Part shown: piece by piece, positions 56,943 to 64,000 of the stretch
How positions within the stretch are numbered: position 1 is the stretch's first letter
How the letters are laid out: every line of letters starts with the position of its first letter
Assembly: GCA_033977485.1 (NCBI GenBank)
Contig: CM066994.1
Coordinates: 14,257,585 to 14,321,584 of the forward strand
DNA length: 64,000 nt
DNA from: Hydrangea macrophylla
Taxonomy: Eukaryota > Streptophyta > Magnoliopsida > Cornales > Hydrangeaceae
Direction: 5' to 3'
Notes under the pieces: model-generated
Database searches by the model: none
What the model was told of the DNA's origin: nothing
What the model saw: the letters and a program-made list of their open reading frames with translations, nothing else
Program-made: the position numbers and the translations under genes

Positions 56943-57346
56943 GAATTGTCCAAACATGGGAATTATGCTTTTGCATTTCTAATATCTAAGTACAAACAAG
57001 GCTATTCCTGGTAGGAATTACATACTATGTGTAGATCAAACTATATGTACCCTCATATGGATTTATAGCAATCACAATTGAATTGCATTTGCAAGAACAC
57101 ACAATCAATATATTTGACTTTTGCTTAGCCTAGTGGCAACACTCCAGTAATGGTGTACTAGTTCTATTATGAACTTCAAATCAAATTCAAGTTGCCATAT
57201 GCATGAACCTCTAAATATAGGGAGAAATCTATGATATGAACACCGGAGAAGAAGTCATGTGTAAAGCTGTCATCGTTTTAACACAAAAAGTTAGTATATT
57301 ACATCATACCCAGGTCTCAAAACATAGTACCCAAACTACCAGTGAG
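55239..57346. other. Intergenic, simple repeats
   Basis: (CT)n then (CA)n at 56693-56748 and poly-T of about 24 at 56919-56942. 55600-55700 has a box-B-like GTATTCAAATCTCCC. No gene. Confidence 0.45.
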
Positions 57347-57590
57347 GATCTTAAGCTGACCTAGACGAACGGGTTTGGGACAGGCTTTCTTTTAGCGGCG
57401 AAATTTTTTATCACTAAAAATCACTGTTTAGTGACAAAAATTTAGTCACTAAAACGAGTTCGGGACTGGGACAGGCTTTCTTTTAGCGGCGAAATTTTTT
57501 ATCACTAAAAATCATTGTTTAGTGACAAAAATTTAGTCACTAAAACGAGTTCGTCCCAAACCCGTTATTTGAGGTCTGCTTAAGATCGAC
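57347..57590. mobile_element. TIR element whose hairpin core is tandemly duplicated
   Basis: The ends GATCTTAAGCTGACCT and AGGTCTGCTTAAGATC are inverted, followed inward by AACGGGTTTGGGAC and its inverse. The core starting GGGACAGGCTTTCTTTTAGC, with inner inverted TTTAGTGAC arms, occurs twice (about 57378-57470 and 57468-57555) and differs by about one base, so the duplication is very young. Confidence 0.75.
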
Positions 57591-57658
57591 TTCCATGAGT
57601 TTCAGCCTTCAGGCTGTGATGACAAGTTTGCACACCCAGCCCACTTTGGGATTTATAT

Positions 57659-57849
57659 TAAGAGTAATGCTAGGCACACTTTGAAATTCACACTGAATTT
57701 GACATCTTATGCTTTAAATACATGTACTTTGTGCTGTGTGAATTTTTCACACTTTTCTGTGAACCACTTACACAGCACATGGTACATGCATTTAAAGCTA
57801 AGTGTCAAATTCAGTGTGAATTTCAAAGTGTGCCTAGCATTATTCTTAT
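57659..57849. mobile_element. Fold-back MITE, AATGCTAGGCACA family (best copy)
   Basis: The left arm AGAGTAATGCTAGGCACACT pairs with the right arm (GTGTGCCTAGCATTATTCTT). The inner arms TTTGAAATTCACACTGAATT and its inverse are near perfect. It lies about 390 bases past the stop of the RCC1 gene. Confidence 0.85.
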
Positions 57850-58237
57850 ATTAAACCTTATGGTCGGTCAACTGATCATCAATTAACACATGAGAGTACC
57901 CAACTATGAACTTCAAGGGGACTCACTGTATTTTAGGCCTACCTGAGGGGAAGACTTACCAAATTTGAAACACATTAATGTGAAACATAAGAAGTAACCA
58001 GAAACAACAGGAGAAATTTCTCAGCAAAATCAAAGAACCAACTCTCTCCATATAACATCACCAGACACCAAGTTTTATGATAATTTTCTAATACAAAAGC
58101 TGATTTTTAACACAACAGTTTTTTCAAAATTTACAACAAAAATTACTGACCTTCACCAAAATAAAACACTAGAGGCATAATTTTGCAACACAAAACTAGA
58201 ACTAAAACCCTGAAAGTGGAAAGCAAATCCCCCAATG

Positions 58238-61200
58238 TTACACGATTTCCAAATCAAGATCCGTATCATTCGCCGTTTCTGGAATTAAAATTTCAATCGG
58301 TTGGAGGCAGGTTCTCAATGAATCGTGCCCGAGTTGTGCTCTTTCGTTATCTCCGAACCCAAGGATTCGTCCCCGATTAGTGACTACAACGGTGTGGTAG
58401 AGGCCGGTGCTCACTTGAGAAATGTGATGTGCCCCTAATAAGCAGTCAAGAACTCGAGGCCTCGTGACTTTATCTGATACTCCCATGTCTGGGAATCCGA
58501 GGCTACCAAATCCCATCCATCCAAAGCCATAAACAGAACCGTTATCCAGCAGAACAAAGGTTTTCCTCTTGCTTGCACAGACCTACATGACAAAATAAGA
58601 ACGTTACTACTTGGGATTGTGAAAACCTCAAATAAAATAAGATTGAATGCGCCCCTCCAGGGCCGCCACCATATATGTACAAGTAAATAAGCCCATCTAT
58701 ACAGAAGATTGAGAACCGAAGTGGATTTACCAATGAATCACGAAATGCTATGGTTCTACCTTTCAAGATAAATTGGCTAAACTAGGGAGGAAGCAGAAGC
58801 CCTTTTGAAAGATGCTTTTCAGGAGCAGATGGAGCATTTTACACTTCAGAGGAGAGTGTTAAAGAATATTGCTACACTTACCGAACACAACCGAGAAAGT
58901 GCACCGAAAGTGAGGTGGACCCCACAAACAGTAATGAATATAGATTGTCTTTGCTTGATAAGAGACTGTTTGGGAAAGCAAAGAACCGGTTCTACGGTTC
59001 ATTAAGTGAACAAGTTCAATAAATTAAGTGTGTGGTGAATCTCTTCATTGCATAGGATTCCGTGCAGTCTAATAGCTCCATTAAAACTGGTTCTTTGTCA
59101 AATTAACATAACCTTGGTTATCACAAGAACCAGATAAAACTGAGACTTGGATTGAACCATATCCTACTTTAAGCATTCCCAAACATGCCCTAAGATTGTG
59201 AGTTATGCAACCTTTTAAAAAATTCCAGCTCTCATAAAAAGCTGCTACGAAGGAAATTTGAGAAAAGGGAAGATATGGCGCTCACTTCAAGCTCTCCACT
59301 GATCAGAATTAGAAATAGCAAACCACATCACATATGGAAATGTTGTTAAGATTGGAAAATACAAACAATTTGCATTCCTCTCCCAAGTCCGCATATGTGT
59401 CAACATATTTGTGAGATTGGGACATTTGTTCTAAAAGAACCTGACTATGATAAGCGGGAAGGACCCACACCTAGAATAATGGAGTTCATGAGGAACGATT
59501 CACTAAAAATTTCAGCAATGGTTCAATGTTCTACTATAAGTTCATGGACAACAACCTCAGGTAAGGTCCCATAGAATAGTTAAGAATCTATTAAACGCTG
59601 TTTGCCCATGCATAAACCAGTCCCATAGAGATAAGAAGAGCAAATGCAGTAATCACCAACACCATTGAGAAATACTCTTAATGAAATGACACGTTTAAAA
59701 GTAAAATGCATGACAGCTTTGAACCACCAGAAAAGAAAGGGGAAAATGAAGGGAAAAAATAGAACTGATTCTGAAAGAAGCAAATGATAGGCACACAAGT
59801 ATTAGAATTACATCCAGCCTACGATTGCATATGTTGGAACTAGATAACTTTCTTAATAAAAAAAACAAATCCCAGATAATTTCAGAAGGTAACTAACTGC
59901 AAACCTGCACTGCCAGGTAATTCTTAAGGCCGCTCAGGAGTTGTGGAGTAGTCTTATCTATCTCATCTCCATAACCCAATGTACCACAATAGCCCTTGCC
60001 CCATGTATATACCTGCAATCACCAATTAATCCACGCAAGCCAGTGAGAAAATTCAAACATCCCATTTCCCAAATGCGCCAATACAAAATACATTTTTGAA
60101 TGAGACTTACAAATCCATTAGAATCAAGCGCCACAACATGCTCATCACCAGCAGAGACTCGAAGTACATGAATGCCCTTTCTCCTAAATGACTGAATTGC
60201 CCGTGGCTGTAGCTCATTGTGTTGTTCTCCGTGGCCAAGACAGAAATTGGTGCCAGACCCGAATGAGTAAACTGTCCCATCATCAGTAACAGCCAGGGTA
60301 TAACTTGGGCCAGCCGCAATCTGAACAACACAACCTGCAGATTCAAGCATTTCAACAATTGTGGGCGTTGGTCGATCCAAGGTGTCACCATGGCCAAGCT
60401 GGCCATGTGCATTGGTCCCACAAGTGTATACATGGCCTTGTACAGTGAGGAACACAGTAAAATTATGTCCTGTAGCAACCTGAAACAAGTACAATCTCTC
60501 TAGATAAGAATATAGTTGAAAACCACACTTGGGGATTTTAGGGTTTGGTTTGGTTTGGTAGAAGAAGAGGAAAAGAGACAAGAAGAAAGGTCGTAAGAGA
60601 AACTGTGTAATGTGTGTATTTACTAACACCCTACCAGTCACTTGTATAGTATTGCCCCTATTGGAATATTACACCAAATCCCAGTCTAAAGTGAAACACG
60701 TTAATATAAACCCTAAAAACAACAAATAAAAATTCTTACAAAGACAATCAGCTAATGCATGCAGAAACAAAATGAATAATAAAAGAAAATGAAAATCATA
60801 ATCTTGCTTCAAAACTTGAAGAGCTTATATGGACTCCAAATTTCCTCATGGTGGTTTTGGACCATCCATCAGATTAAGTGTTAAGCCTGAAAAATCGGCT
60901 ATAGGGATATTGAGGAGTTGCAGAAGGATAGAAGCCAAGAACAGAATGGTTTTACGCTACATCTCAAGTGTTTCCCAGGTGTGATCCCATAGCAGTTGGA
61001 GAAAATAACATTTGAGGTAGGAAACTAGAACAAAGTGAAGATCTGTCCCTCATAATCTTATTTTCACGTTCTTTAAAATGGTTAATAGAGAAAGTTCTTA
61101 GTTTTTGAAACTCAGCAAGTCTCGGAGGAATAATGAGATATGAACATTTTTCTTTGCTTTTTTTTTTTTTGATAAGCAAGACGTGAGCAATTTATTAACC

Positions 61201-64000
61201 ACCTTTGGTCAATCCAGTAATTTTACCAAAATAGTTTAACTTTAATACACTGTACTATTTTTTTCTTCTACTTTTTTCTTTTTTACATGAAAAATAATTT
61301 TCCTTGGCAGTAAATATACAGATAATTAGACTACCATGCAGGCATGCACTCACCTGTTTGCAAGGAACTCCCTTCAACGCTTCAACAAGCCTAGGCCTGA
61401 ATATTGGGCGCCCTATATCTCTGTGCCCACAGCAGAAGTATGAATTATCTCCGCATGTGAAGACCTGTACCATATATGAGAAATAACAATTTATTATGTG
61501 CCACTATTGTTGGAAATGTCTTAACGCATTGGATTTTAATGCAGAAAATAAGGTGCTGAGAATAATATGTTGAGACCTCAAACCAAATTTGAAAAAGAAT
61601 ACATGCGAAATTAGCGAATTTATTACGTCTGTATAAAGAAAGACAAATAATAGGTAGCAGCCGCAGCACAATCAAGCACCTAGGATACACCAGGTCAAGG
61701 AATGGCTAAAACAAGAGAAAACACACTCCTATTTTTCACCGTATATCTCAACGTATTCATACAAGATACAGGCAGCATGATGGTCATTCAGGCAAACACG
61801 TGAGGCTTGGACTAGACGAGCAAACACACTTTTATCTCAAAAATTAAAGTATATGCAAACAAGTTCTAATACACTACAACAGTGTCCAACAGCTAATATA
61901 ATCTGGTTAGTTCTTTTGCTGTGGATTGTTGCATCAGGTCTTTAACTTTTCCCATAGGCCACTGAAAAAACACAAAGAATTACACAAACACTCGTTCCCT
62001 CCATGTTCTATGCTACATGTTCGCAAAACTATAGTATCCAACAGTTATAATTAAATTTTTTGGTAACAAGGGTGGAAAATCAAACAGCAAAACCGAATAT
62101 TTGTCTCATATTAACTTTAAAATTAAATAATTGGGATTATTTGTCCCATCTGAGAGCACTAGAGAGTAGAGATCTTAAAAGGCAGCAAATCTCCAACTTT
62201 CACATGGTTCCCCCATCTCTGACAGATAGTCTTCAAACTCACTTCACCCTATCAGAATTTGACAGCAAATCCTAATTGTAGCAACTTGCTAAAATTCAAG
62301 CTCACTAGTGGCAAGACAAATACGCATACGGTGACATTAACAGATACCCAGATTAGTAACAATCAAGTAATATTATTTCGTTAATTCAAAAAAAAAAAAG
62401 TGACATCATTTCTATACAATAAACAGCCCATGTGTAGCAACAAGCTCAAGCAATCCTTCAATTTAGCATTACAGAGAGGATAAGATTAAAGAGGAACAGA
62501 GCATTGAAAGTAATCATGTGAGTTTAAACTTTCGCTTCTTCTAAAGCAGACTAACGTGAACCTTCTTAGAGATACGGATCAATCGCAAGAGAGAATGACT
62601 ACTCCCTCTGTCCCATATTAAGAGTCCCTTTTGGGAATTCCAACTTTTTAAGAAGCTTTTTTACTGTAGTTAAAATTGTCAACTTTCCATTATTGTCCTT
62701 TTTTAATTTCAAAATCCTAGTGTCACATCAAAGAAAAAGTGGGGAAGTTCTATATAAAAAAGGGTAAACTTGGAAATGTGTAATTAACATTACATTGAAT
62801 TTTCAAAGAGCACTCTTAGAATGGGAAATTCAAAAATGGATAAAAGACTTATCATTTGGGACGGAGGGATAAAAACTCTAGTGCACAAAAACCACACAGC
62901 AAAATAGCATGCATTTTTGTGCTCAAATGACTATCTATCATATCAAAATACAAAAATGTGTGTCATCCACATAGCATGCGACAAAACTTCTGTTTGCAGC
63001 ACTACTAAAGCATAAAAGGTTCCATGATGCTGTATTTCTCTAGTAGGTCGTGGTGAACACCAATAGACATGCCATAGCTTGTAAATGAACATATTTTCAA
63101 GTAATTTACACGGAAACCAACCCAGCAGATGTCATAGATTAACACCGTTTTGCACATGGTTTACCAACCTAAGTGTCTATAACTAGCAATTACGAACCAT
63201 AGAGCACAAAAAATAGCTAGATGACATTTCCATGACACGGTGAAATTGAATCAAGTATGATAAGCTACAAACCTCTCCAGAATCCATGACAAAAGCAGCA
63301 TGATTATGGGATGCCGAAACTTGGACCACATGTGCAGGAGATGGGAAATTGATCCGGGTAAATTCTACACACTGAGTTTCGTCAGGTCCATGACCAAGAA
63401 CGCCGCATAAACTGGAACCACAAGAGTACACAGACGAACCCTTGATCAACAATGTGTGATATCTTCCCGTCCTAATCTGCATCTGCTAATAACGTCCATT
63501 AATTAGTAACTGTGACACATGAAGGTCACCTCTCTACTAATCTGTTAAATAGTCATGATTCATAAATTAAGCTTGTAGCCACAAATTTTTATCAAATAGA
63601 AACCTCAAACAATTCACCTCTGATCTTTCTCTAAATGTCCTAGTAACATGTTAAAAGCTAAATAACCATGTGGATATACGTTCAATAACATGATACTCTC
63701 ACATTTAATTTCAATGAAGTATAGAAAACATATTTGGTTATAAGCATCTGTCTACTGAAAATGGATATAAAGTTTCTAGTAAAAAAATTTATATTATCTA
63801 AAACACAATATTCCCCACTTCTAAAAAGCACAAAAGATTGAGAATTCAACACCAAGCAATATTGAAGAAATAGTACATTGCCTGCTGAAGTCTCCACCAT
63901 ATCTGAGGACCGCTCAACTGACTGCAAGAACCGCAATACCCGCTTCCAATTCTCGCCGCAGCGATTGAAAAGCTCTTTCTTAGCATTCTGAGCCAATAGG
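58238..64000 (-). CDS. RCC1-repeat family protein (beta-propeller), last six exons, 5' end missing
   Basis: Coding exons in gene order: 64000-63877 (open at the window edge), 63482-63273, 61464-61354, 60479-60111, 60012-59905, 58582-58238 (TAA at 58240-58238). Every join shows GT donor and AG acceptor, and all introns fall between codons. The visible 422 residues start LAQNAKKELFNRC and NWKRVLRFLQSVERSSDMVE, followed by RCC1 blades: RTGRYHTLLI, YSCGSSLCGVLGHG, VFTCGDNSYFCCGH, YTCGTNAHGQLGHGDTLDRP, QIAAGPSYTLAVTDDGTVYS, SAGDEHVVALDSNGF, YTWGKGYCGTLGYGDE, YGFGWMGFGSLGFPD, STGLYHTVVVTNRGR, GFGDNERAQLGHD. The order agrees with the single-copy plant RCC1 protein represented in Arabidopsis by At3g15430, as I recall it; roughly 60-70 N-terminal residues would lie beyond 64000. 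RCC1 proteins in plants include UVR8, but UVR8's tryptophan triad motif is not seen here. Biochemical role unknown. Confidence 0.92.
58960..59192. mobile_element. MITE in the last intron of the RCC1 gene
   Basis: The left AAGAGACTGTTTGGGAAAGC pairs with the right end (GCATTCCCAAACATGCCCTA). Inside, GAACCGG and CAAGAACCAG words are partly inverted. The ends match those of 5428-5722. Confidence 0.5.
62602..62869. mobile_element. Stowaway-like MITE in an RCC1 gene intron
   Basis: It begins CTCCCTCTGTCCCATATTAA and ends TCATTTGGGACGGAGGGA, with TA on both sides (62600-62601 and 62870-62871). It lies between exons 61464-61354 and 63482-63273. Confidence 0.85.

Noticed and set aside
58238..64000. 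Naming the RCC1 gene UVR8
   Set aside because: The visible blades follow a different RCC1 protein and lack UVR8's Trp-rich GWRHT-type repeats.

Overview
The window is nuclear DNA of a flowering plant, most likely a eudicot. It is AT-rich, host genes carry GT/AG introns, TATA boxes and CT/GA-rich 5' leaders, and most of the sequence is nested plant transposons (Ty3/gypsy and Copia LTR elements, a FAR1-type Mutator-like element, a Helitron, many MITEs). I cannot name the species. There is no bacterial, organellar or CRISPR-like content.

Three host genes are supported. (1) At the left edge (64-225, minus) lies the first exon of a LanC-like (GCR2/GCL-type) gene that runs off the window. (2) At 46143-48571 (plus) is a complete three-exon CBS-domain gene of the CBSX5 type, 389 residues. 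(3) At 58238-64000 (minus) are the last six exons of an RCC1-repeat (beta-propeller) gene; its start lies beyond the right edge. They are unrelated in function and sit as islands among repeats.

Layout. 0.6-9 kb: intergenic DNA with MITEs, including a 1.8 kb long-TIR element (2528-4319) that holds a Stowaway-like MITE. 10.4-14.4 kb: remains of Ty3/gypsy elements, with a broken integrase region and LTR pieces. 14.7-18.2 kb: MITEs, a possible SINE and a truncated gypsy LTR. 18472-36697: one Mutator-like element with a 9-bp target duplication (TTCATTTCT). It carries a decayed FAR1-like transposase and an intact small antisense ORF with an RNase H1 N-terminal/viroplasmin-like domain. It is split by a solo LTR (24222-25394) and by a whole Ty3/gypsy chromovirus (25544-36191), whose gag holds another solo LTR (28306-29627). 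37781-40171: a TIR element split by a solo gypsy LTR. 42157-45830: a Stowaway-like MITE inside another of the same family, the inner one broken by a 2 kb Helitron and a 1 kb long-TIR element. 48.6-57.9 kb: intergenic DNA with MITEs, duplications and a possible LINE tail.

Most notable: the fully resolvable nesting of the 18.2 kb MULE and of the 3.7 kb MITE stack; the intact antisense ORF inside the MULE; and the finding that at least four different LTRs carry clustered short palindromes built around a TCGA core and bordered by a TGCAGA-like word. All family assignments rest on reading motifs by eye; no search was run.
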